In this document: one piece after another, positions 1-6,151 of the stretch
Position numbering within the stretch: the stretch's first letter is position 1
Layout of the letters: each line of letters opens with the position of its first letter
Source of the DNA: JBHIAG01 sp046758465
Lineage (GTDB): Bacteria; Acidobacteriota; Terriglobia; Acidiferrales; 2-02-FULL-67-57
Length of the DNA: 6,196 nucleotides
NCBI GenBank assembly: GCA_046758465.1
Contig: JBHIAG010000103.1
Location: forward strand, 1 to 6,196
Direction: 5' to 3'
The notes under the pieces: model-generated
What the model was told of the DNA's origin: nothing
The model's input: only the letters and a program-made list of their open reading frames with translations
Databases searched by the model: none
Made by a program: the position numbers and the translations under genes

Positions 1-1145
1 GCGTAGGTCGAGAACTTGTAGCCGCGGCGCCACTCAAACTTGTCGACCGCCGTCATCAAGCCGATGTTGCCTTCCTGGATGAGGTCGAGGAACTGCAGCC
101 CGCGGTTGGTGTACTTCTTGGCGATGGAGACGACCAGGCGGAGGTTGGCCTCAATCAATTCGCGCTTAGCCCGGTCGGACTCGGCCTCGCCGCGCTGAAT
201 GACCTGGGAGGTGCGCTTGAGTTCGGTGGCAGAGACCTCGGCGGCTTCGAGGGTGCGCAGGTGGGTGCGGACGTCGCGCAACTCCCGCAGCACCTCGCGG
301 GCACCCTCGCCTGAGGCCGACTCGACGCGGCGACCCAGCCGCGCTACTTCGCGCTCGAGCGCCGCGACCTCCTCGACCGTCTGCCGGAGCTTGTCGATCA
401 AGCGCTTGATCTCGGCGTGGTTAAACTCAATCGAGCGCACCAACTGTGAACACCGGATGCGCAAGCGCGCCAGCCGGCCCCGGGCCCGCAGCGCCCGGCG
501 GCTTTTGCGGGCGCGGATTTTGCTGAACCGGCGGTAGGCCTGGCGAGCCTGCTCGTGCACCCGGGCCACTTTGTCGAGCATCCGCAGGACCTGCCGGATC
601 TTTTCCGCGACGCGCTCCTCGGTCAGTTCGTCGTCGTCGAACTGGACAATCTCTTTGATCGAGCGCTCGCCCGCACGCAGCTCGTCGGCCAGCTTCCGCA
701 ACTCGTTGATCACCAACGGCGAGCGTGACAACGCCTTCAGCACCCGCACTTGGCCGCGCTCGATCCGCTGCGCAATCGCTACCTCGCCCTCGCGCGTCAG
801 CAGCGGCACCGTGCCCATCTCGCGCAGGTACATGCGGACGGGGTCGTTGGTTTTGTCGAGCGCGCCGGGCGTGAGGTCGAGTTCAATCTCGTGGGTTTTT
901 TCCACCGCGCCTTCGACGGCTTCGGCCTCGCCGGCTACGGGGGTGCGCCTCGAGGCAGACCGCGGCGCTTCTTCCAGGATCTCGATCCCGGCGTCATCAA
1001 AGATGGTCAGCAGGTCGTCAATCTCCTCCGAGGACTGCACCTCGGGCGGGAGCAGATTGTTGACCTCGTCGTAGAGCAGGTAGCCTCGTTCCTTGCCCAT
1101 GCTCACCAACTGGCGAACCTGGTCGTACTTTTCTTCAATAGCCAA
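1..1145 (-). CDS. rpoD: Primary (group 1, sigma70) RNA polymerase sigma factor RpoD, N-terminal 381 codons, cut by the window edge
   Basis: Housekeeping sigma factor that directs RNA polymerase core to vegetative promoters. I translated the minus strand from 1145 to 1 and found no stop or frameshift. Region 1.1-like sequence occupies about residues 2-60 (YLLYDEVNNLLPPEV, then EEIDDLLTIFDDAGIEIL). Region 1.2 is at about 101-135 (DPVRMYLREMGTVPLLTREG). A non-conserved stretch of about 190 residues follows, with an Arg/Lys-rich patch at about 203-235. Region 2.1-2.3 starts near 328 (ELIEANLRLVVSIAKKY, FLDLIQEGNIGLM, then FEWRRGYKFSTYA at the edge). Regions 2.4-4 lie outside the window. The start is TTG at 1145-1143: AGGAG at 1158-1154 lies 8 nt upstream, and this start keeps the family N-terminus. 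The first in-frame ATG (1100-1098, codon 16) would cut into region 1.1. It lies 216 nt downstream of dnaG, the usual partner gene. Family identity is very secure; the start codon is likely. Confidence 0.97.
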   Translation of the reverse strand, partial: MAIEEKYDQVRQLVSMGKERGYLLYDEVNNLLPPEVQSSEEIDDLLTIFDDAGIEILEEAPRSASRRTPVAGEAEAVEGAVEKTHEIELDLTPGALDKTNDPVRMYLREMGTVPLLTREGEVAIAQRIERGQVRVLKALSRSPLVINELRKLADELRAGERSIKEIVQFDDDELTEERVAEKIRQVLRMLDKVARVHEQARQAYRRFSKIRARKSRRALRARGRLARLRIRCSQLVRSIEFNHAEIKRLIDKLRQTVEEVAALEREVARLGRRVESASGEGAREVLRELRDVRTHLRTLEAAEVSATELKRTSQVIQRGEAESDRAKRELIEANLRLVVSIAKKYTNRGLQFLDLIQEGNIGLMTAVDKFEWRRGYKFSTY

Positions 1146-1153
1146 CGGTGTTA

Positions 1154-1289
1154 CTCCTCGGAAGGCAGGGCGAAGCGGGTCACCGCGACACGGGGGGTCG
1201 CAGCAAGGGCCAACTCTTTGATTCGCTTGAGGTTATTCCAATCTCCAAGAACCGCTGTCTGTGCCGCCAGCCTGCCTTCCGGATCAGGA
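1154..1289 (-). promoter_or_regulatory. rpoD leader: Shine-Dalgarno plus long-range inverted repeat that could sequester it
   Basis: Reading the rpoD mRNA 5' to 3', UCCU (1289-1286) is followed by GAUC and then CGGAAGGCAGG (1281-1271). About 101 nt later comes CCUGCCUUCCG (1169-1159), directly followed by AGGAG (1158-1154), the ribosome binding site of the TTG start at 1145. The 11-nt arms are perfectly complementary. Across a 4-nt bulge, UCCU can also pair with AGGA of the Shine-Dalgarno. The ribosome binding site itself is well supported. The regulatory role of the long-range stem is inferred from complementarity only. I see no convincing sigma70 promoter in the 1146-1361 gap, so rpoD may be read through from dnaG or use a promoter type I cannot recognise. 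Confidence 0.5.
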
Positions 1290-1323
1290 CAGCTCACTCT
1301 GTTAGACGCCACTCACAGGGCAA

Positions 1324-1340
1324 GGGTTTGCCCAAAACCC
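1324..1340 (-). repeat. Short hairpin just downstream of dnaG
   Basis: A perfect 6-bp inverted repeat (GGGTTT and AAACCC around a 5-nt loop) lies 22-38 nt after the dnaG stop. It is not followed by a T-tract in either direction, so it is not a standard intrinsic terminator. It could mark a 3' end, a pausing or processing site between dnaG and rpoD, or chance. Confidence 0.25.
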
Positions 1341-1361
1341 ATCGACCATAGCAAGGAAAGC

Positions 1362-3128
1362 CTATTGCGTCAACTGCTTTCTTAACTTGTGCTTACGGGC
1401 CAGAAGCTGACTCAGGCGCTCGTGGTCGTCGCTGCGCTCGGCCTGTTCGATTTCCCGCTGCAACTCGCGCAGCTCGGCTTCCCGGCGTCGCGCGACGAGC
1501 GCCGCCAGGCAGGAGCGCGCCTCCTCAAGCGTGCCGGGTCGTGTCGGCTCGAAGGCCAGTTCGAACAGCAGACGGCGCTCGGCTGCACCCATCTGCTCGC
1601 CCAGGGCCGCCACCGCGAGCCGCTCGCCGTGCTCCTCCAGGCTCAAGACCTGTTCGAACACCGCCTCCAGCCTGGTGCCGCGATGCGCCTGGGTGTCGCG
1701 CAACTCTTTCAGCACATCGGGGCGAATTGCGGGATTTTCGAGCAACAGTTGCAGCAGGCGGCGCTCGGCTGGCCTGACTTCCAGCGGGGTAAACTCGGGC
1801 TTGACGCGCATCTGGGTGCGGCGCTCGCTGGCCGCCCGGCGCAACTCTTCGCGCAGCAGCGCTTCCTCGACGCCGAGCCGCTGGGCCACCTCGGTGGCCC
1901 ATTCGGCGCGTTGAATCCTGTCCGGGACGCGCGCCAGATAGGGCAGCAGGTAGTTCAGCGCCCCCACGCGCCCCTCGCGCGTCCCCAAGTTGAACTGCGC
2001 CCGCGCCCGCGCGACCAAAAAGTCAATGTAGGCCAGCGCCTGCTTGACCTCGGCCTGATAGGCCTCGGCGCCCCTCTCGCGGATGAACCCGTCGGGGTCG
2101 AACCCCGCCGGTAGTGCCACCACGCCCGCCTCCAAGCCCTGCTCGAGCAGCAGGTTGAGCGAGCGCTCCGTGGCCGCCACCCCGGCCGAGTCGGGGTCGT
2201 AGCTGACGGCTACGCGGCGGCTGAAGCGGGCGAGCAAGCGTACCTGGGTTTCGGTCAGGCTCGTGCCGCAGGTGGCCACCACGTTGGTGAGGCCGGCTGT
2301 ATGCACGGCAATCGCGTCCATGTAGCCTTCGACCAGCAGCGCCAACTCCGCCCGCCGGATGGCCTCCTTGGCGCGGTGGAGGTTGTAGAGCACGCGGCTC
2401 TTGGAATAGATGGGGGTCTCGGGCGAGTTCAAATACTTCGGCAGGTCCTCGCCCATCGCCCGCCCGCCAAAGGCCACCGGCCGGCCACTCTCGTTGGCAA
2501 TGGGGAACATGATGCGGCGGCGGAAGCGGTCGTAGAGTGTGCCGTGCTCGTCTGTGTTTACCAGGCCACTGGCCGCGATGAGCTCGCGCTGGCAGCCGGC
2601 GCCGCGCAGCCGCTCGACCAGGGCGTCGCCGCCGGCCGGGGCGTAGCCAATGCCAAACTCCTCGATCGTCTGGTCGGTGAGCCCGCGGTCGTGCAGGTAG
2701 CTGTGCACCAGCTTGCCCTCTTTCGTGGTGGCGAGTTTCTCGGCAAAGAAGCGCGCGGCCTGCTCGTGTAGCTCCACCAGGCCCGTGCGCAGCCGCGCCG
2801 TCTTCTCCTCAGCCGGCGTGCGTGGCCTGCGGGCGGGCAGCGCAATCCCGCACTTCTCTGCCACCAGCCGCAGCGCTTCGGGAAAGCTCACCTTCTCCAT
2901 CTCCATCACGAAGCTGAACACATCGCCGCCCCCGCCGCAGCCGAAGCAGTGGTAAATCTGCTTGACCGGGTGGACGGCAAACGAGGGCGTCTTTTCGGTG
3001 TGGAAGGGGCAGAGGCCCATAAAGTTCTGCCCGGCTTTCTTCAGCCGCACGTAGTCGCCCACCACGCGGACAATGTCCGCCTGCTGCTTGACCCGCTCGG
3101 CAAGGCTGCCTGGCTCCGCCATTGGCAT
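1362..3128 (-). CDS. dnaG: DNA primase DnaG
   Basis: Synthesises the short RNA primers for replication at the fork, working with the DnaB helicase. The product is 588 aa, close to the usual length (E. coli 581). The N-terminal CHC2 zinc-binding domain shows C40, H43, C61 and C64 (CPFHTEKTPSF, then YHCFGCGGGGDVF). The catalytic core has FGGR at 220-223, KYLNSPET at 231-238, and the TOPRIM domain with EGYMD (267-271), the GTSLTE loop (288-293) and the acidic DPD motif (311-313, in YDPDSAG). The C-terminal third (about 430-588) is helical and charged, as expected for the helicase-interacting domain. Two ATGs are possible. The one at 3128 gives the full ORF. The one at 3122 drops two residues and is better spaced (7 nt) from a weak AGAG at 3133-3130, so it may be the real start. 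The left arm of the S23 cassette ends 5 nt upstream of the first ATG. rpoD follows. Confidence 0.97.
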   Translation of the reverse strand: MPMAEPGSLAERVKQQADIVRVVGDYVRLKKAGQNFMGLCPFHTEKTPSFAVHPVKQIYHCFGCGGGGDVFSFVMEMEKVSFPEALRLVAEKCGIALPARRPRTPAEEKTARLRTGLVELHEQAARFFAEKLATTKEGKLVHSYLHDRGLTDQTIEEFGIGYAPAGGDALVERLRGAGCQRELIAASGLVNTDEHGTLYDRFRRRIMFPIANESGRPVAFGGRAMGEDLPKYLNSPETPIYSKSRVLYNLHRAKEAIRRAELALLVEGYMDAIAVHTAGLTNVVATCGTSLTETQVRLLARFSRRVAVSYDPDSAGVAATERSLNLLLEQGLEAGVVALPAGFDPDGFIRERGAEAYQAEVKQALAYIDFLVARARAQFNLGTREGRVGALNYLLPYLARVPDRIQRAEWATEVAQRLGVEEALLREELRRAASERRTQMRVKPEFTPLEVRPAERRLLQLLLENPAIRPDVLKELRDTQAHRGTRLEAVFEQVLSLEEHGERLAVAALGEQMGAAERRLLFELAFEPTRPGTLEEARSCLAALVARRREAELRELQREIEQAERSDDHERLSQLLARKHKLRKQLTQ

Positions 3129-3133
3129 GCTCT

Positions 3134-3164
3134 AGAAAAGAGAAAATGGAAAATAGAAAATAGG
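3134..3164 (+). repeat. Left inverted arm of the S23 cassette
   Basis: This 31-bp A-rich sequence has the core AGAAAATGGAAAATAGAAAA at 3141-3160. The same 20-bp core occurs in perfect inverted orientation at 3628-3647. Extended to 31 bp, the two arms match at 28 positions (mismatches at left positions 3139, 3140 and 3161). Read on the plus strand this copy contains ATG-GAA-AAT-AGA-AAA followed at once by TAG. It contrasts sharply in base composition with dnaG on its left. Confidence 0.85.
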
Positions 3165-3193
3165 GCTGGCCTCCGTTGTCGCAGCGCGTATAC

Positions 3194-3203
3194 AGCACGT
3201 GCT
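3194..3203. repeat. 10-bp palindrome with adjacent heptamer repeat
   Basis: AGCACGTGCT is a perfect palindrome in the S23-dnaG gap, and GCACGTG recurs as a direct repeat at 3195-3201 and 3205-3211. It could be a binding site of a dimeric regulator or a short hairpin between the S23 stop and dnaG. No other support is present. Confidence 0.3.
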
Positions 3204-3219
3204 CGCACGTGGAGACATG

Positions 3220-3642
3220 CTAGTTTGACTCCGTGGTCTCTTTGAGTTTCCTCGTCGATCGGATATAGCCGTTCAACAGACGAATCACTTCCATAGCCAT
3301 GCCTTCCAGTTCGCGGTACTTTCCGCGCGGGCTGTATCCTGCATCAAGAGCTGTGGTGAAATGGTCGCGCAACTCGTAGACGGAAGCGCGGCTTTGCCGA
3401 CAGAATTGCATGTTCTCTTGATAGGAGAAACGCCCGTAGCCCTCCGCCAGATTGGCGGTTACCGAAACGGCTGCCCGCCGAATTTGTGCAGCCAGCCCAA
3501 AGCTTTCCTCGTTGGGAAAACTACGAGTTAGGCGATCCAGTTCCGCGCGGAGCTTGCGAGCAGCCTGCCAGGTGTGCAGTTGTGTGAAGCCGCGGACTTT
3601 CTTTCGGTTGCTTGAAGGCGGCTCCTGTTTTCTATTTTCCAT
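3220..3642 (-). CDS. Four-helix-bundle protein of the S23 / 23S rRNA intervening-sequence family
   Basis: The 140-aa protein matches the TIGR02436-type family as I remember it. It has an F-x-x-L-x-x-W-Q-x-A opening (F19, L22, W25, Q26, A27), then FPNEESFGL (42-50), QIRRAAVSVTANLAEGYGR (53-71), and helices with SRASVYELRDHF and a C-terminal ALDAGYSPRGKYRELEGM stretch. The family is named from ORFs in 23S rRNA intervening sequences and forms small helical-bundle oligomers; its biochemical role is not established. The first residues (MENRK) are encoded by the right inverted arm, so the native helical domain effectively begins near residue 16. The ATG lies 3 nt past the mutS2 stop with no good Shine-Dalgarno, suggesting translational coupling to mutS2. 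GC is clearly lower than in its neighbours, consistent with acquisition by insertion. Family assignment is confident; cellular function is unknown. Confidence 0.9.
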   Translation of the reverse strand: MENRKQEPPSSNRKKVRGFTQLHTWQAARKLRAELDRLTRSFPNEESFGLAAQIRRAAVSVTANLAEGYGRFSYQENMQFCRQSRASVYELRDHFTTALDAGYSPRGKYRELEGMAMEVIRLLNGYIRSTRKLKETTESN

Positions 3643-3654
3643 TTTCTAATTTCT
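3624..3654 (-). repeat. Right inverted arm of the S23 cassette, overlapping the mutS2 stop and S23 start
   Basis: The reverse complement of this 31-bp stretch matches the left arm at 28 of 31 positions, including the perfect 20-bp core (3628-3647). In the minus-strand reading it encodes the last two residues and stop of MutS2 (AGA-AAT-TAG, 3654-3646), then AAA, then the S23 start ATG-GAA-AAT-AGA-AAA (3642-3628). Confidence 0.85.
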
Positions 3655-6081
3655 CTTTAACGCAACCACGGTGACGCCGGGCCCGCCGTGTTCGCGCTCG
3701 GCCTCGCGGGTCGCCTCCACGTGCGGGTGCTCGGCCAGGAACTCAGCCAGGGCTTTCTTGAGGGCACCTTTGCCGGTGCCGTGGAGGATGCGGACTTCGG
3801 TGAGTTCGGCCAGCACGGCTTGGTCGAGGAATTTGTCCACGCGCTCGCGGGCGTCTTCGACGCGCAGGCCGCGGACGTCCAACTCTTCGACCTTTTGACT
3901 CTTCGACTCTTTGACCCTTTGCGCCCTTACCGTAATTTTTGCCTTCGGCTTGGCGGGCGCGACGGCGACAATGTCGGTGAGGGCGGCGCGCATGCGCAGG
4001 CTGCCGAGCTGCACTTCCACGGTGCGCGCATCGAGTTTCCGTCGCACCTGGCCACGCTGCTCGATGCCGCGCACGCGCACCCAGGCGCCGGGGACGATGG
4101 CTTCCGGGTCAACGCGCGTTTCCGGAGGGGCAGGTTTGGCGGTCTCGCCGAGGTGGGTGACAATGGCGGTGGCGAAGGCCTGCTTCAACTCTGCCTGCAC
4201 GCGGGTCAAGTGTCGCGCGCCGGCTTTCTCCCGGCGGCTTCTTGCCGCGGGTCCGCGCACGGCGTCCACCACCGCGCGCAACTCGTTCCGATACTGCGCC
4301 ATCGTTGTTTGCAACTCCCGTTCGAGTTCGGCGAGTTTGGCGCGCTGGGCTTTCAGGTAGTCCTGGCGCGCCCGCTCGCGCTCGGCGCGCAGCCGGTCGA
4401 GTTCCGCGCGCACCTCGGCTTGCAGTTGTTCGAGCTGCTGCTGGGTGCGGTGGAGCGAGCGAACCAATTCTTGGTTCTCGCGCGCCTCGGCGCTGAGCTT
4501 GTCACGGGCTTGCTGGATAATCGCGGGTGGCAGGCCCAGCCGCGCCGCCATCTCGATGCCGCTAGAAACCCCCGGCACGCCCAGGCGCAGGCGATAGGTG
4601 GGCCGCAGGTTGACCTCGTCGAACTCGACGGCGGCATTCAGCACGCCGGGTGTGGTGGCGGCGTAGGCCTTCAGGCGCTCGTGGTGCGTAGTGGCGACGA
4701 CGAGGGCGGAGGCCCGGCGGAAGTGTTCGAGCAGGGCGATGCCGAGCGCGGCGCCCTCTTCCGGGCTGGTGGCCGCGCCCAGCTCGTCGAGCAGCACCAG
4801 CGAGCGAGCGTTCACCTCCCTCAGCATTTGGCGCAGGTTCAGGATGTGGGCGGAAAAAGTGGAGAGGTTCTCGACGAGGGACTGCTCGTCGCCGATGTCG
4901 GCGAGGACGTGGTCGAAGACCGGCAGCGTGGCCTCTTCGGCCGGTACCGGGATGGCTGCCTGCGCGGCCAGCGCCGCCAACCCGATGGTCTTCACCGCGA
5001 CGGTCTTGCCGCCGGCGTTGGGGCCGCTGATGACCAGGACGTGTTGCTCGGGCGTCAACTCCGCCGAAAGGGGAACCATCTCGCCGCTACGGGCCCGCAG
5101 GGCCGCCGCCAGCAACGGATGGCGGACGCCGCGCAGGCTCAGGGTGCCATTGGAGTTGAACTTGGGGATGGCACAGTTGAATTCGAGGGCAAAGCGCGCG
5201 CGCGCAAAAATCGAATCCAGTTCGCCGATAATTTCTGCCGCGCGCACCAGGGCGCTGTGGCGCGCGGCCAGGCGACGTGTCAGCTCGGCCAGGATGCGGC
5301 GAATCTCGGCGGCTTCCTGCTCGCGCAGGGCGACCAGTTCGTTGTTGAGGGCGATGGTTTCGAGTGGCTCGAGGAAGAACGTGTGGCCGGTGCGACTCTC
5401 CGCGTGAATGACGCCTTGGGGGCGCGTGCGGGCGTCGGTGCGGATGGGCAGCACCAAGCGGCCGCCACGCAGGGTGACGAACTCGTCTTGCAGGGCAGCC
5501 TGTTCGGCGGCCCGCTCCAGTACGCGCTTGAGCGTGTGGTGGAGCTTCTGCTCGGTCTGCTGGATGCGGCGGCGGATCTCGGCCAACTCCGCCGAGGCGT
5601 AGGTGTCCACCTCGCCGCCGGGAAGGATTTTCCTGTGCAGGTCGCGTTCCAGGGCCGTGTGGTCGCCGAGTTGCGCGACCGTCTCGCGCAAGCGCGGCAG
5701 CAGTTGCCGGAAGCGCGGTGCGCCCAGGGTGGTGCGCGCCTGCGAGGCAGCGGCGAGCAAGGTAGCAAGTGCGAGGAGCTCTTCGGGCGCCAGTACCGCA
5801 TCGCGCACGGCGAGCTGCGCCAGCAGCGGCGCCGGGTCCGCCAGGCTGGCAAAGCCGAGTTCGTTGCCCGCCTGCGCGGGCAGGCCTGCCTGCGCAGGCC
5901 GGGCCTGGCGGACGTACTCGAGCGCCGCGGCGCCGCGTGCCAGTGCGGGTTCAATCCAGGCGGGGTCGCGCGACGGGGCGAGGGCCTCGACGGCGGCGCG
6001 GCCGGGCGCGCAGGTGGTACGGGCGCGCACCAACTCGCGAAGCTGAGGGAATTCCAACCGCTCGAGGGTTGCGGGGTTCAT
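3646..6081 (-). CDS. mutS2: Endonuclease MutS2 (MutS-family ATPase with C-terminal Smr domain)
   Basis: The product is 811 aa from ATG 6081 (B. subtilis MutS2 is 785). MutS2 proteins lack the mismatch-binding domain of MutS. They are linked to suppression of recombination or to rescue of collided ribosomes, depending on species. The N-terminus MNPATLERLEF is family-typical. The core and lever region is followed by the ATPase: Walker A GPNAGGKT (353-360), Walker B LLDELG (430-435, D432/E433), TSPEEG (438-443) and TTHHERL (464-470). A long coiled coil spans about 505-595. A KOW-like segment comes before the linker. The Smr nuclease domain begins with LDVRG (734-738) and has HGTGKG (767-772). 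An ORF extension to GTG 6126 exists, but it would overlap the predicted promoter and lacks a ribosome binding site, so ATG 6081 is preferred. The Shine-Dalgarno is weak (AGGGG about 14 nt upstream). The last two codons and stop come from the S23 cassette arm. Two repeat-like insertions lie in the coding sequence (linker, and residues 62-72). Confidence 0.96.
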   Translation of the reverse strand: MNPATLERLEFPQLRELVRARTTCAPGRAAVEALAPSRDPAWIEPALARGAAALEYVRQARPAQAGLPAQAGNELGFASLADPAPLLAQLAVRDAVLAPEELLALATLLAAASQARTTLGAPRFRQLLPRLRETVAQLGDHTALERDLHRKILPGGEVDTYASAELAEIRRRIQQTEQKLHHTLKRVLERAAEQAALQDEFVTLRGGRLVLPIRTDARTRPQGVIHAESRTGHTFFLEPLETIALNNELVALREQEAAEIRRILAELTRRLAARHSALVRAAEIIGELDSIFARARFALEFNCAIPKFNSNGTLSLRGVRHPLLAAALRARSGEMVPLSAELTPEQHVLVISGPNAGGKTVAVKTIGLAALAAQAAIPVPAEEATLPVFDHVLADIGDEQSLVENLSTFSAHILNLRQMLREVNARSLVLLDELGAATSPEEGAALGIALLEHFRRASALVVATTHHERLKAYAATTPGVLNAAVEFDEVNLRPTYRLRLGVPGVSSGIEMAARLGLPPAIIQQARDKLSAEARENQELVRSLHRTQQQLEQLQAEVRAELDRLRAERERARQDYLKAQRAKLAELERELQTTMAQYRNELRAVVDAVRGPAARSRREKAGARHLTRVQAELKQAFATAIVTHLGETAKPAPPETRVDPEAIVPGAWVRVRGIEQRGQVRRKLDARTVEVQLGSLRMRAALTDIVAVAPAKPKAKITVRAQRVKESKSQKVEELDVRGLRVEDARERVDKFLDQAVLAELTEVRILHGTGKGALKKALAEFLAEHPHVEATREAEREHGGPGVTVVALKRN
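3883..3922. repeat. Degenerate 8-bp tandem array inside mutS2 (five units)
   Basis: On the plus strand the units are CTCTTCGA, CCTTTTGA, CTCTTCGA, CTCTTTGA and CCCTTTGC, consensus CTCTTYGA. They encode the Lys/Glu/Ser/Gln-rich linker at MutS2 residues 720-733, just before the LDVRG motif of the Smr domain. The unit is not a multiple of three, so loss or gain of one unit would shift the frame ahead of the Smr domain. Confidence 0.7.
5867..5900. repeat. GC-rich palindromic block with coding duplication in mutS2
   Basis: The stretch contains a hairpin (CCCGC, loop CTGC, GCGGG at 5867-5880) and two overlapping perfect 12-bp palindromes, GGCAGGCCTGCC (5879-5890) and GCCTGCGCAGGC (5888-5899). In the gene it is an 18-bp tandem duplication giving PAQAG-L-PAQAG (residues 62-72), with the 15-nt PAQAG units identical at 13 positions. 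It falls in a variable part of the MutS2 N-terminal region and looks like insertion or duplication of a REP-like sequence. Confidence 0.6.
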
Positions 6082-6113
6082 GCAGGCTGCGGCCCCTACG
6101 GGCAGGCGCGAAC

Positions 6114-6142
6114 ATCCTAGACTCACCGCCCAGTGGTGTCAA
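6114..6142 (-). promoter_or_regulatory. Sigma70-type promoter for mutS2 and downstream genes
   Basis: On the minus strand a perfect -35 box TTGACA (6142-6137) is separated by exactly 17 nt from TAGGAT (6119-6114), which keeps the key T1, A2, A5 and T6 positions of the -10 box. Transcription would start near 6107, about 26 nt before the ATG at 6081. The promoter begins about 10 nt after a possible upstream stop codon (TAA, 6154-6152). It likely transcribes mutS2, the S23 gene and dnaG, and possibly rpoD. Confidence 0.7.
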
Positions 6143-6151
6143 TTGCAGTGG

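Larger units (their letters stand above)
3134..3654 (-). mobile_element. Putative inverted-repeat-bounded S23/four-helix-bundle cassette (about 521 bp)
   Basis: The segment between and including the two 31-bp inverted arms carries one gene, the S23-type protein. By hand count of 3241-3600 it has about 56 % GC, whereas sampled mutS2 reaches about 70 %. It fills the space from the last codons of mutS2 to 5 nt before the dnaG ATG. No transposase and no clear target-site duplication are visible, so mobility is inferred. S23-type proteins are known from intervening sequences in 23S rRNA genes (for example Leptospira), which are also bounded by inverted repeats that fold into a stem. This locus resembles such an element placed in an mRNA rather than an rRNA gene. 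Confidence 0.45.

Noticed and set aside
1324..1340. Intrinsic terminator after dnaG
   Set aside because: The hairpin stem is only 6 bp and no T-run follows on either strand, so I list it only as a repeat.
1146..1361. Sigma70 promoter for rpoD in the dnaG-rpoD gap
   Set aside because: TCTAAC and TTGCCC/TTGGGC hexamers exist but the spacings (11 or 23 nt) are wrong; no acceptable pair was found.
750..1385. A 211-codon plus-strand open frame across the rpoD start and the dnaG-rpoD gap
   Set aside because: Most of it is antisense to rpoD, and its part in the gap has no family features. The gap is better explained as the rpoD leader.
1389..2114. A 241-codon plus-strand open frame opposite dnaG
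   Set aside because: It is antisense to the DnaG C-terminal half, shows no recognisable domain and has no ribosome binding site; it is a GC-driven shadow.
3134..3654. Insertion sequence with transposase
   Set aside because: There are inverted arms, but the only gene is an S23 family protein, with no transposase motif and no clear target-site duplication; it is called only as a putative cassette.
3688..6120. An 810-codon plus-strand open frame covering nearly all of mutS2
   Set aside because: It is the exact antisense of mutS2. High third-position GC removes stops from the opposite frame. The translation is rich in Gly, Gln, Arg and Ala with no family motif, whereas the minus strand has clear MutS2 motifs.
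6082..6126. Extension of MutS2 to a GTG start at 6126
   Set aside because: The extra 15 residues overlap the -10 element and the predicted transcript start, lack a Shine-Dalgarno, and are not typical of the family, which begins with MNP-like sequence at 6081.
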